Positions 11,944-25,200 of a stretch of 60,124 bases of DNA are shown here, piece by piece. The DNA lies in contig BMAT01008046.1 of assembly GCA_019649035.1 (NCBI GenBank), positions 136,461 to 196,584 of the forward strand. Reading direction: 5' to 3'. Numbering within the stretch: the first letter of the stretch is position 1; each line of letters begins with the position of its first letter. This DNA is from Elysia marginata (Eukaryota > Mollusca > Gastropoda > Plakobranchidae). The position numbers were made by a program, and so were the translations under genes. The notes under the pieces are model-generated. The model saw only the letters and a list, made by a program, of their open reading frames with translations. It did not search any database and had not been told where the DNA came from.

Positions 11944-12245
11944 AAGGGGCAGCGTGGTAGTGATTAGTGCGTCGGACTCGTGATCAGGCGGTTGCGGGTT
12001 CGATTCCCGACCTTGCCATGTTGCAATGGCCTTGGGAAATCAATTGATCCTAACTTGCCCCAGCCAATCTACCTGTAAAGTGGGTACCCAGCTACAGGCA
12101 ATGCTTCAATTTGTGATATGCGCCTGCAACATCTTGCATATGGGTTAATAAGTGGCTTTCAACTGTACTGGTCTGCCTGGGCATTTATGGCGCTGCTCTG
12201 TGGCGACACAGTTCCGCTAATTAACGAAGCCAATTTCCCGAAAAG
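11944..12245 (+). mobile_element. tRNA-derived SINE with conserved body
   Basis: The tRNA-like head has A box (11954-11971) and B box GGTTCGATTCC (11997-12007). A body follows with CTACCTGTAAAGTGGGTACC near 12070 and GGCAATGCTTCAATTTGTGA near 12097. The same body words recur on the minus strand at 47100-47150, so both are copies of one SINE family. The 3' limit near 12245 is approximate. Confidence -1.
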
Positions 12246-12474
12246 TATTAGTATAGTTATAAGTAAGAAAATAAAAAAAAATATTAAAATCAGTCTTTAA
12301 TTTTTGTATGTATGCCTTAACTGATTTACTATTACATCGACCTAATCAAACCAGAATTCAAAACATTCAGCCTTCCAGATCGCAAAACTGAATATGAAAA
12401 ACATCAAAACACATCTAAAAGATTCAGACCCAAGACTTTATGTATTTCTTCCATCGGGTCTACACGTTAAAACA

Positions 12475-12561
12475 CAGTGGAATCCTGATAACAACACCTC
12501 GCAAACAACTTTTGCAACTGCAACAATTATAGAGGGGTCAGCAATATCTGACAATATCTGA
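12475..12561 (-). mobile_element. Fragment of TA-type MITE end
   Basis: On the reverse strand it reads GCGAGGTGTTG, then TCAGGATTCCACTGTG, the right-end motif of the family best seen at 57296-57451. Only one end is present; limits approximate. Confidence -1.
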
Positions 12562-12661
12562 CAACACAGCACTTTATGATAGCATTCGTAGAAAAGAGTG
12601 GTACAAAAAAAAGTACACGAATGCACGAAAATACATGCCCACATAGGCTTACGTTAGATTA
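12562..12661 (-). repeat. Right arm of the perfect 100-bp inverted repeat
   Basis: Reverse complement of 10417-10516. Immediately outside it (12662 on) begins LINE coding sequence, and immediately inside are two tandem copies of CAATATCTGA, so its borders are sharp. Confidence -1.
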
Positions 12662-13525
12662 TTACACTACTGTCTATACCTGGGAAATTTTAACAGAATC
12701 ATCCTTGAAAGAATGAAACATGCAGTAGATGGAAAAATAAGAGACAACCGAACAGGATTCCGAAAAAAATCGGTATTGTGTGGACCAGACAGCAGCATTG
12801 CGTATTACATGTATTTTAGAACAGTCAATTGAATGGGACTCTTCTATTTTAATCAACTTTGTGGACTACAAAAAAGCCTTTGACATTTTGGATAGACAGA
12901 CCTTGTAAAAACTTACGAGACACTATGGCATATCAGAAAAACTAGTCAATATTGTTAAATCTACATATGACAGTTCCTACTGCAGGATCTTTGACCAAGT
13001 TCAGCTATCAGAAAGTTTTCAGATTCAGACTGAGGTACGCCAAGGATGCCTGCTGTCACCATTATTCTTTTTTTGGGTTATTGATTGGATTGTGAAGGAG
13101 TTAACAAGGGGTAAACAAAACGGTATTTAGTAGAACTTATGGCAGCAGTTGGAAGACTTATGATTTTTCAGATGACCAGGCCTTGCTTTCACATACTAAA
13201 AGTCAGATGCAAAGCAAGACTGAGGACCTAAATATATATCAAAGTCTTGGGCTTCGCATCCACAGTAGAAAGTCTAAAGTGCTTAGGTCAGGAGTAGAAA
13301 CCGAGGAAGCAATCATACGAGGAACAAAGGTATTAGAGGAAGTACTCTCATTTACATATTTAGGAAGTATATTCGACCTGAAGAGTGAAGCAGACGCGGA
13401 CATTAAGGCAAGAATTGGAAAGGAAAGATTAACATACACACAACTACAAAGGATCTGGAAAGCTGGAAACATATGACATCCCAAAAGATCAAGATCAGAC
13501 TTTACAATGGCGTTTTCTGAAAAAA
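12662..13525 (+). mobile_element. RTE-like non-LTR retrotransposon RT relic
   Basis: With frameshifts this encodes reverse transcriptase: ITLLSIPGK at 12662, RIILERMKHAVDGKIRDN near 12695, INFVDYKKAFD near 12850, LRHYGISEKLVNIVKSTYD near 12915, VRQGCLLSPLFF near 13035, DDQALLSHTKSQMQ near 13175, then YLGSIFDLKSEADADIKARI near 13360. The order (fingers, AFD, RQGCLLSP, thumb) is that of RTE-type LINEs. The YADD-type catalytic box is decayed and the element is truncated at both ends. Non-functional. Confidence -1.
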
Positions 13526-16500
13526 AAAGTGATTTCCAACTTCCGCCTCATACCCCATGAATGTGAGAAAACTGTTGAGCCCGAGCACTTTTGAACCAAA
13601 GGCACTGACATCCTCTAGAAGTTCTTATAGATAAAAGATCTCTCTTGTCAGTGATCCTTTGTTTCCATCTAATTGCTAATAATTCTGTGGATTATTGATT
13701 TGCCCAACACAAGTAGGAATATCGGTGAAGCAAGACATTTTCCATGTTTTATTTAAATTTCATTCATAGTCATAACCTCACAATGCTCAACATTACCAAT
13801 ATTTCAGTTGAGATAAAAACTGCAAAAAGATTCATTTATAATAAAAAAAAAAATACAACAATTACAACAACAAAACACACACAAAACAGTATATCATTTA
13901 AGAACCATCTTTAATTGACCACAACAAAATAAACATTGGATTTATACCTCACAACTTCCTTGTCATACTCAAACAAAAGCATCAAGCAAAAGCAAAGGTA
14001 CTACAAGTATAATGACAGAAAACGCCTCACAACCAGTCCAAATAAGTTGGATATCTCCACGCCCACATTACACATCGTTGGTGTTTGGAACAACGCATTT
14101 TTCTGAGCTTTCAAATGTTAAAAACTGTATAAAACTATCGAACTTTTGTAGAAAGACATTAGAACTTCTTTCACAGAGAAAAAGAAGGTTACACTGGAAA
14201 CCCTCATTTAAGAGCCACTCGATAAAGACCATCCTTCTCATGTGACTTTAATTTTAGATACATCTGCCTATATGGGTATAGTAATTTAACCCTTGAGCTA
14301 AGATCCCCCTCTTATAAGACATGTTTTAGCAGCATTTTACAAGGTCTTGATTAAGGGGTTCCACTGTATATATAATTTTAAAGTGACTCTGTTTCCAATT
14401 AGAATTTCCAACATCAGACTCATTAGGACAAGTAGCGAGACAAATAAAATAATTGCACGTCACCGTAACCAACGCAGTAATAAATAAAAATTGTTTTTTT
14501 CTCTGGCTTGGCTACTGGAATGATCACGAGAAAACAAATAACACCTGACATATTTTTCATAATAATTATGTACACAAATATCTGGCTGCTTACGACTGTA
14601 CAATTTTTAATCAGGATTCATATTATAAATATTGACTTTTGTCTTTAAAAATAACCAAAACTATTCATGCTTCTGTTTTAGTGGTAAAACTTGTACCCAT
14701 GCAAGGTTGATGATCAAATTACATGAATGTTCAATATAAAGATATGGCATTGCAATGTCACATGCACAATTTACCCATAAACATGATAGATTACTCATAT
14801 TATCTTGATATCATTTTGTATAATAGAAAACAAAATGATTCCTGTCTTCCTTTACCCATATTGCACCAACTACACCTCTGATGCAAATTTTGGTGAATAA
14901 ACTTTAAAAAGTTATGGCATAGTTTTAATGCAATTTATTCAAAACTTTTTTTTTAAGTTACACTGTTCATTTGTCTTTTCATGACATGTTTCAATTATGA
15001 CATTTTGATGAAGGAAGCTACATTGTGCTCATACTAGGATCTGAACAACGAGACAAGTTTTTTTCTGTTATGCCCTACCATTAAAACATTCCATCTTTAT
15101 GCACACAAAGTAGCATTGTTGCTAATGAATTGAAGAATAGCTGTGATAAAAACGATCCCCATTGAAATATTTAATCCCTTTTTACCATTCAGCATTCAAT
15201 AAAAGAAAAACAAGCAAGAATAAAAACACCCAGCCCCTTACTCCCCTAAAAATATAGAGAAAAAAATAAATTAAAGACTAGCTGGCCTACAAATTGTGTT
15301 ACTATAGTATGATAGGCATATCTACTATTTATTTATTTTTTAAAATTTGGTGTGAAGGAAGCTTTGAAAAAAGATATACAAATATGATAGTTAAAAGGCC
15401 TTAACAACTATAAATTATTTCCCCACACTTCTTAAACATTCAACCAAATGTATCTCATGGTTTAAATAAATGGCCATTGTAAAAAAATTTCTTGTACTTT
15501 TTCAGTACAAAGTACTTCAAAATTAAATCAAATACTAATGACATTTTATGAAGAAAACAATATTATTCTTAACTTCATGATGTGATATTTAATGAGAACC
15601 TTAAAATACAAAGGAATGCTTGGAAATTATGAAAACTCCCCCTTTTTTTAAAACAGTGATGAAATATAGTACAAAGTCTGGTATGGCATTTTAAGGTTAC
15701 TACTTTAGTATAGATAAAACAGGTAACATGACAATAACTACATACAGAGGATGTATAAGTTTAGAATACCCTTTAAAATTACCTTGCTGTATGTATGCAA
15801 GTTAAATGACCATCTGCAGCTGTTTGTTCACTACACATTTTAAATAACTTAAGATATTATTATTAACAAGGTAAATGAAAGGAAAGTTTGTTTTGCCTTG
15901 TCTTCAAATTTCTTCCAGATGTGAATTTTAAAAGAAGGGTAAGGAGTCATAAAATTTTTCGCAGGAAAAATTATACCTTTGTTCTGTTACCAGACAATCC
16001 ATTCCCAATAAGTCAGTAAAATATAACAATTCCCACACACATATTTGCAAAACCTCAAAATTGACAACAAACAAAACAAATGCACCAATCAGAAAAAAAG
16101 ATACACAATGCATGTCCCTGGAAAATATTTTATAAATATTGAAATTTGTGTTTCATGATATCTAACAACTTTGTACACCTTATTCTTAGAATGAATGAAA
16201 CAACTGTAACCACACATGAATTGATGACTTCGACAGTTTTGTTTTTGCCAGAGCTTTATGCGTTACTGGCCAAAAAGATGTACATATATACATAAAGTGG
16301 TTTAAAAAAAAAAGTGTAAATTGTCAGAAAACAATAAAAATTATGACAAATTCTGGAATCGAGAAAAAAAACAACAACAAACATTTAAAAGACATGTAAA
16401 AGCTTTCATCCCACTAGCATTTATTCAATTACCAATATAAATTCTTTTCATGCTACATTGTTTTGAACAATCTTCTTTTAATCATTCCTTTGATAAAGCA

Positions 16501-17990
16501 CTTATGTCTTTAAAAAAACCACTCATGAGCAACTAATCACATTTTATCACCCACTTTAACTAATACTCTTTAGTTTTTACACGTATTTGTCAATGCGAAT
16601 TTCCCACATACAAGGAAGAAAAAACTTGCACCAGATTAGTCATCAGAACTTTTCTACTGGCAAAAACAATATGAAATAAGTAACAGCTGTTTTCATAGCA
16701 CTTGTTCTAGGAGTTATGATTTCCTTTCCTAACGAGGTATTGAATTTAAAACATAAGTCTATTCAGTGCAGGAAAATATGCAGTAAAACTGCAAACAGCA
16801 CTTGAAGAAATAGATCATATTACTCTTTAAGCTGTTTTTGTTATTATGCATTGAAAAATTGCTTCACTGTTTTTTGTTTGTTAGTTTAATTGATTTCCTT
16901 ATCCATCTGCATTTTTCAAGACTATGGAATGAATAAAATATTTAGATCAATAAGCAACAAATGTAAGCTTTAAAGGGATCTAGCAGAAGTGCAGCAATGC
17001 TTGTAACAAACAGCAATATTTTAATTTGTTTTTATTTTCTACATAAAAAACTTCACATTCTTAATGAAAAAACTTGTTGACAATAACAAAATGAGCATAA
17101 TACATGTAGTATCAATGAAACTGAGATAAGCAGGCAAAAGAGTATGTTCCAAACACCATTAGGTGAGTCTGGTCAAAGATTAATAAAAATTCTATGACAT
17201 TTGATAGGCCTATAATTGTGGGCAACATCGATCTCATTTTTTAAGTGACAAGTATGGCTTTAAACAAAATTTTTTTTCTACAATGATATAGGTTTCTAAA
17301 AATTCAAGAGTGTCATATTTAATTAGAAAAAAATGTAGGTCATGGTTTTTGGCCCCTCTATTTAAAATCTAGGTCCACTATTTGTGGACTGGTGGCAGGC
17401 TAATAAATTCACTAAAATCTTAACTTATAAGCCTTTTTGTGTGAAAAAATGTTTTGGTATCAGTAGTTGATCTTAATGACCAAGTGGCCTTTCTGAGGCA
17501 ATCATGGACTGTTTGTGTGGTCCATTTCAATATGTGAATTGGGAGTAAATTTTAAGACTATGTTGTAAATAGAGAGACAAGTCTTTACACAATTAAGTAG
17601 ACCTATTGGATTATCTTTTCTTCTATTGACGAGGGAGAAAATCTTTTTTTCTGCATGTATTTCAAAAATGAAAAGTATTAATTATGTATCCATTTAAAGA
17701 TCTTGCAGATCTGCCTTGGCTTCATTGATCTCCACTCACTCATTTTCTGTAGATTCAAACCTCCTTTACCACAACTTTAGTATTTTTCCACCATTATTTT
17801 ATTCTCAATTTACAATTCATCCACAAAATCATAAATGCAATCAAATAATCATTAAATGCTGAAAAATACATATAGGAAAATCGAGAACACTGAAGTCTTC
17901 ACAAAGAAGAAGGTTCTTATATAGAATAAGACTTATCTTTAACAATGATAAAAAAATTAAGAAAAAAATTATATTGGGACTGCTGTAACA
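13526..17990. other. AT-rich non-coding DNA downstream of aftiphilin; possible 3'UTR
   Basis: No exon or protein family recognised on either strand in about 4.5 kb. It lies downstream of the aftiphilin stop, so a long 3'UTR could extend into it; several reverse-strand AATAAA words occur but none is decisive. Near 14190-14370 there is a faint repeat ending AGGGGTTCCACTGTATA, resembling a decayed MITE end. Confidence -1.
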
Positions 17991-18000
17991 GGTTGATTAA

Positions 18001-18915
18001 CCCTTACCAAACGTTGCTATTTGTATATATCGTACGTCGTGTGCCGTTTTTGACCCAGTCGTTTGTATAGTAAAAAAGGGCCCACTCCGTCATGAAGGCC
18101 TATCTGGTGTTGCCTAAGTTCCTGTTTGTTTAGCCCATAACACCGCACCCTTTTCTATTCCTACTACCACTAAAGGTAATGGAAGGGTAAAATAGAAGAA
18201 GCAGTGGCATTCACAGTAGCTTAACAGCAAATTCCGACAGGCAGCCAAGAACCAGTGAAAAGCCTCAGAAGATGGTACGACTCTTCAATGAAAGATACCA
18301 GAAGAGGAGTCGAAACAGTACAGGTCCCTTCAGAAGTTCTACTAGCCATTAAAAATGTGGACTTCAGGGAAAGTGTGCTGCCTCCAGTTCATGTTAATAC
18401 CTAAACTTCTGTGGCCTCTCCTCTTGTCTATGAAATCTGCTGCTCTACAGTAGAATCGAATGAAGCCAAAATCAATAAATACACAAGGAAATGGCTCGGG
18501 GTTCCACCAGGACTTTCAGATGTGGCAAAATTAAAACTCCCAATAAAATCAATTCTCAGGGAGTATAAGTGCAGGAAAGCCAGATTGCACACTGTGTGTG
18601 TGGGTGCACAATGCCACTGCATTGACTTCTGTAACCATCATTCCATCTGCTCACTGAGCTGCAAACTGCTTGCTAGCCTAGTAAAGCATATATATATAAA
18701 TACAGCGCTGTACCGTTTTTGGCACAATGTACGGGGAAGAGTAAAACCTTTAAAATCATTTTCATTATTACAATAAATGTACCTTTTTTCTTACATAATG
18801 ATCCAGGCGTGTGCAAAAAAGGTTAAATAAGGCATTTCTAGATTTTCAATATCAGGTGAGAGCTGGTATTTTTTTCATTGACTGCCATTTTTGGCACACA
18901 ACGTACGGGGAAGGT
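18001..18915. mobile_element. TTAA-associated DNA element with LINE sequence inside
   Basis: Left end TTAA|CCCTTACCAAACG followed by CGTACGTCGTGTGCCGTTTT. The right side carries TTTTTGGCACACAACGTACG, then GGGGAAGG|TTATAA, its approximate inverse. A second partial right end lies at about 18717-18745. Ends and TTAA site suggest a piggyBac-like non-autonomous element, decayed. It encloses the LINE relic at 18200-18610. Confidence -1.
18200..18610 (+). mobile_element. Degraded LINE ORF2 C-terminal fragment
   Basis: Encodes, with breaks, QEPVKSLRRWYDSSMKDTRR near 18250, then PLVYEICCSTVESNEAKINK and RKWLGVPPGLSDVAKLKLPI (about 18420-18545), a phrase typical of LINE ORF2 tails (YxRKWLGxPxxLS). The 121-residue frame starting at 18411 is this relic and not a host gene. 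Confidence -1.
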
Positions 18916-19074
18916 TATAAGCAAGAGTTTCTCTCAAACGTGCAACTTTAGGCGGACTCCACTGTATACATAAACATGTACTTTGTAACAAAAAATAAAC
19001 AACATAGTTGTCAACAACTATTTTCTCTTAGTATTGCATTGGTTTCAACATAAATTGTCTAGCTGCTGGATGCT

Positions 19075-19274
19075 TCATTGTTTAATGGGGAACATGAGAA
19101 CTTTAGACTGCATGAAACTCAGATCTGGCATCTTGGTGAGAATACTTTGTGCTTCTGGACTTAACACCTCTAGAGTCGTGAGTTTTGCCGTCGGCGTGCT
19201 CTTCTTCAGCATTTCTTCAAGCGGCTGCAATCCTGGCTGAGTAGAGCCCCCAGCTTCAGAATCAGATTTGAACA
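19075..19274 (-). CDS. AFTPH: AFTPH coding exon 7 with stop codon
   Basis: Residues 949-1013 and TGA at 19077-19075. Contains LEVLSPEAQSILTKMPDLSF, then MQSKVLMFPIKQ, the C-terminal signature of aftiphilin (vertebrate GLPDLTFMHAKVLMFP). Acceptor TTTCCAG. Preceded by a 6-kb intron. Confidence -1.
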
Positions 19275-22200
19275 CTGGAAAAAAATCAACAGAACTTAGA
19301 ATCTTTGTAAGGTTCACAAGCTTTCACTTTTCTAAACAAAAACAAAAAAAACAACTAAAACTGCAAACAGCAAAAAAAAAAAAAAATTCTTTTTTTGACA
19401 TAGGGCAAAATAACACAACTTATAAAAATATGACACATAACTAAAGGTAGTTTTCATGCCATGAAATGATCATAATTATGTTGGAAATAAAACTAATTTT
19501 GATATTATTTCTGGATACACAGCCTATCTTTAAAAAGGGAAAGAATCTCTTATATTCTTATGGTAAAATAATTAATAAATTTCACTGATTTTGTATGAGA
19601 AGAGAAACTACAAAAGCTGATATAATTGGTGTTTATTAACCACACAAACATGATATATTTTAAAACCTAAATAGCAGCTGTGTAGACATAGCAATCTGCA
19701 AAACTAACCGATTCCTAATTCCAAAGATGGGTCAGACCCATTAGTATAAGCAACAAGCTAGAAACAGACCTTTTGTAAGGTAAGCCTTCAAAGTCCTTAT
19801 TGATATTTATGCATATATATGTTATATCTAACATTGAAAATTACTTACATTCCTTTGATAGCTCTACAATCTTACAACCCTACTCTGCTGTCTGAGCATG
19901 TTTTCCAATTTATAACCCAGACCTTTTAGAGAATTCATACTGCTTGTGAGGATTTTTTAGCCCTACAGAAAGTATAGATCCTATGTCTTATGATACAATT
20001 TTGGCAAAAGCATTAAATATTCTTAGAAATTTCTCCAAATGTTTGACATACTTATTTTACCCTTATTTATTATAAAAAAGATGGGATACATAATTAATAG
20101 TCAATGAGGGTTAGAATAAGATCAGTGATGAAACTTCTCAACAAAAGAACACTTGAGTGGTGTTAATGTTATTTTTGTAAGTATAGAATTCAGGACGACT
20201 GATCATTAAGTCAGAATAAACAGCTTTTATACAGAGGAAAAAAGAAACATACATGAAATTAATACAGCAATTTCTTGAAGTGAGTGTATTTAACAAGTGA
20301 GAAGAGCAGACAAAAGAAAAGGGAAGGTGTATCAAAAAAGAAATTGCATATAAAGATATGATTGAATTTCTAAGTCAAGTGTTAAACCTAATAAATATAT
20401 GCAAACTGTATCCAAATATTTAACCTCTTAAAAGGAAAAAAATTGACATAAAAAACTTACAAATTAAAAATCCTAAACAAAGTAAAAAAAGGAACAAAAA
20501 TTGTCAAAAAAATAAAAATAAAACATAGAAACAAAAATATGCTAGAGAAATAAAAGCCTCGAAACAAACAAATGAAAAAAAAATTTACCAGAAAATCATG
20601 CACCATCCAAAAGTATTTTAAGTATTTAAATTTAGGAATTCAAAGTCAATGATAATAGCATAAAAATAGTGACCATTTAGCTTTGACAAAACCAGCATAG
20701 TAGTCCAGTCATAATAAGAAAAAACCTAAAGAAAAATTGCAAGAGATTTGTTTTTGTTCCATCGTGTTAAGACATGTATGCAGATAGTAGCTTAATCGGA
20801 ATCTAAAAAATCTAATCAAAGATGGCAGAGAAAAAGGCCATTCAGAGGTCAATAAAGTTCAAATTGGGGATAACCATATTTAACTTTTTCAACACATTGC
20901 AAAGAAGCATTAAAAATTGAACCGATGTATATCAACTCACATGCACAATTATGGGAAAATATGTTTAAGTTATGGCCCTTGGTTTGAATTTGAGATGAAA
21001 AAAATACTACTTTTTCCTTATATATCTTTCAAGTAACGACGTATTTGGCAGTATAATAATAATAGTGTCCTTGTTTAAAGAAGCCCGATTGTTGTCATTG
21101 TTAACTACCGATCATGTCCATTCACAAAAGTTATCATTCATCTGCATAAAACAAAAGGAAGTTGACCGCATCACTGATATTCACTTCATATCACATCAGA
21201 TGTGACTCTGCAAACCAGGAAGGGCTTTTTCCTTTCGAACCCTAACAACAAACTGCACTTCATTTATCTACTCAGCAGTGAGCTCTAAAATAACATTTAT
21301 AGTGCTGTATTCAGTGAAATGACTATTATTGCATGATAGTCTCTCAAGCCCTGAGAAGTGCAAAAAAAATAAAAATAAAATGATTATTATTGTTAAGATG
21401 ACACTGATCTCTTGATTCTTCTTATCAGAGGAGACGAGGATATATTCCTGCAGCAGATTTGAAATGTAAGTACACTGCACAGAGCTCATCAAATACTGGA
21501 ACACAAAGCCCTGCAGCTGTCTCTTGGCAGGTTGTGTTTCAGTTTGCCAGTTATCCACGCAGTTACTGGGTATAATATCTTATTTTTAAATTTTAAAGTT
21601 TTTGATGTTTCGTGGTTGTTCAGATGAAATGCTGTTGACTTGACGTTCCTGACTTTTCTTGTTTTGTTCTTTTCGCCTCCAAGGATCAAATGGAAGTGAC
21701 TAGTGCCTGACAGGAGAGAAAGGATTTTCAGAATTTTTTTGCACGGGATCGGTTTTGCAAGTTTAAGCATGAGTCCTCCTGTCCAAACTGTATCACAGGC
21801 TGCAGAGAGGTCTATAAGGACAGCTCCAGTCTTTAGTTTATTTTCTAAACCTGCCTCAATGTGAGATGTGAAAGATAGGACATGTTCTATTATTCCTCTT
21901 TGTGATCTAAATCCTGCCTACTACACTGGTATGTTAGGCTCAACATAGGGTGTTATTCTAGTGAGGATAATTCTCTCTAGCAGCTTATAAAGACAGCAGA
22001 GCAGTGATATAGGTCAGTAGCTAGATGCTTCATTTGCTGGTTTCCCTGGTTTGAGGATAGCTACCACTCTGGCAAGTTTCCATATTTGGGGGTAGGCGCC
22101 TTTATCCAGAATGTTCATCATTTCTGCAGCCAACCAATCTATTGCATGTTGCCCCATACTAAAATTTGGTAAAGATATGATGTTCATATTCCCGATAGTG

Positions 22201-25200
22201 TTGTAGATATCGACGAATATTCCGATACTCAAGGTTCTTTTTTAATGTTGTGACCTTGACCTCGTAGAAAATGTTATGTCTGTTCCAATTCAACACAATT
22301 ACAATTGCAAAATCAAGATTGAAAAGATGCACGTGCGGAAAATGGCGCAGTGGTATGAACATCTATGATAAATTTTGGCATTTTGTCCGTTTTTTCCACT
22401 GTTTGTTGACCTTTTGTCATTGACCTTGGGTTGGTCATATTGAGCTGCATTTTTTAAGAAGTTTTGTCTCATACTAACATTTGGTAAAGATTCCATGTTT
22501 CTATTCCTGATGGTGTTGTAGATATTGACGAATATTCCAATTTTCAAGATTTTTCGGAGATGTGACCTTGACCTCGGTATTGAGGTCAATTTTTCTCATG
22601 ATACTCTTAGATTCCACTGACATTGTTTGTCTAACATACCTCGACCGAAATATAATGTAAAATATTCTCTTGCAATTTTTTTGGTCAGGCTATTTTCGGT
22701 AACAAAATGACTGGACTATAGCATCAAGGGATAATATTATGAACCATGACAGTGATCAACTTGATGCTTGACCGGATAGAAAAGAGAGAGAGAGAGGGGG
22801 AGGGGGCTGAAAGTAAGAGATAATAGAGAAATAAAGCAGAATAAGGGAACCAATAAAAACCGCAGAGCAAAAATGAAGTTTGTTTTTAGGCACATAAAAG
22901 TTGGAGCAAAATCATATTTTATGAAAGAAGATATTTCAAGACGAATCTTCTTATTTAAAACCAAAAATGAAACTGAAACAGACAATAAGATAAGACAACA
23001 AAGGCAGGGCTAGAAAGATAAAGAATTGCAAAATGAGAGAAGACATCAAAAGAGAAAGAAATGGGGGAACATGGAAAATGAGCTACAGCAAGGAGGAGGG
23101 GGAGTGAGAATAAGTGAGAGAGGGGGAAAGCAAGACAGGGTGAGAAAAAGANNNNNNNNNNNNNNNNNNNNNNNNNNNNNNNNNNNNNNNNNNNNNNNNN
23201 NNNNNNNNNNNNNNNNNNNNNNNNNNNNNNNNNNNNNNNNNNNNNNNNNNNNNNNNNNNNNNNNNNNNNNNNNNNNNNNNNNNNNNNNNNNNNNNNNNNN
23301 NNNNNNNNNNNNNNNNNNNNNNNNNNNNNNNNNNNNNNNNNNNAGAGAGAGAGAGAGAGAGAGAGAAGACAGAGGGAATGGACTAAAAGGTATTAGTTTT
23401 ATTCGTAACAGCAGTCATTGTAATAGTGTAATTCTTTCAGACAAGCTACCTTGCTAACTATTTAAGTACAAGAAAGTGAGTTAAACAAAGGCTTGTGAAT
23501 CTCATAAACTCAAAATATTTATACATGGTAGCAAACTGCATTCCAAACCAAACTGAAAGGAAAAGCATTAGAAAACAAAAGAAAGGTGGGAGAGCCAACT
23601 CTACCCATCTTACCCCAGTCCCATTCATCTGGTGGCATGGAGAGAGCAAGCAAATATGAGATATGGTTTCTATTACATCACAGCCGGTTGCTATTACTGG
23701 TGTTAGCTTTAAAAAGGTCAATCTCCTTCGTATTAATGGTTTCATTTAGGATGGATAATGGCATCAGCAATGCAGTAGTTGTGCTAAACATATGTCATCA
23801 ATTTTTTTATCATTGATATTATTTAGTAATTTTTATATGTAATGAATAGTTTTATCATGAAATCTTGACACTATGAAAGTGGAAAACAATGAAAGGTAAA
23901 ATTTTTCAAAAATTACTTTATTGCAATTTTGCTTGAAAAGTGCATGTTTACTATGAGCTTTGTTTAATTTCATGTTTTCCCTCTAATTTTATTTCAATTC
24001 ACATTCTTTTCATGTACATAAATATCATCTGATGTTATGAAAAATAAGAAATAACAAAGGCTAACTTTAGTCATTTATTTCAAAGTAGCTAGATCTGGGT
24101 AGAACCCTTCAAGTGTACACCCAAAACAAGAAATTTTCACTTTATTATACCAGTCAAAACAGTCAAAGAGAGAACTTAAGCCGGTACAAACATCAAATAA
24201 TCCTTGTAAAAAAATATTTTTATGAAGAACGAAATGGTCGCAGGAAGAAGTCAAACAGCCAAAACTTGTGTCTTGCAACGATTCAGTGCAATTATTGGAG
24301 ACGGGAACTTAGCTGGCTCCACCCCTTCACATTAGTGTTATTGAGGTGTATTTGCTTATAGGCTAAGCTAGATATAACTTGCAACTATAAACAAGATACA
24401 GTAGATTTTGACTAGTTTGAGGTGTAAATAAAATGCAAGGCTAGCCGAAGAGACTAAAGATGGCTCAGCCAGTATTTACCATAGTGATATTTTTAAGACT
24501 TGATTACAGGCAAAACTTCCATTTTCCAGTTTCTTCTTTTCGGTAATCTCAGATACTATCAAGACTTTGACAAGACTTCAAACATAAACACTAAGAAAAT
24601 ACTTTGTTCTTAAGTCAAAGCTTATCACAGGTGGCGTAACACATTACGCATGAACAGTCTGAGCGTTTGACATCTCCCATGACCTTTTAGTACCAAGCAG
24701 TCACTCATTTGAATAAGTGCAGGTAAATTAAAACCCTGCAATGTTAAATTAAATCAATCAGTTCTCATCTACTAATTTTACCTTATTGATCAAAATCCGT
24801 GAAGAAGTTATAATCATTTTTATGACTTAAATGGGGGGCAATATCAGTTAATACTTACACTTCATAAGTAAAACATTTACAACAACAACAAAACGTGAAA
24901 ATGTAGAAAACGAAAGAAAATGCAAACTTTTTATCACCTTTATTCTAGTGTTATAAGAAAGAGCGTAAGGTTATTGCTTGGAAAACAATGGATGCCATAA
25001 AGCCCATGGGCTCATATATTTAATACTTTCCCTTCAAAACATTTTTCTCAATTCAAATTTGAGCAAAAACCTCAATTTTGCCTTGGTTAAGGTTTAGGTT
25101 ATTATAATGCAAACAAAATGCAATCACTCCTTTGCATCTTTTATGAAGCAGTCACAATTGATAGGATTTATCTTAAAGTGGTTGACAACACTGGTATGAG

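Noticed and set aside
18411..18776. 121-residue open frame as a possible gene
   Set aside because: Its first half is a LINE ORF2 tail (RKWLGVPPGLSD) and the rest is low-information sequence within a transposable element.
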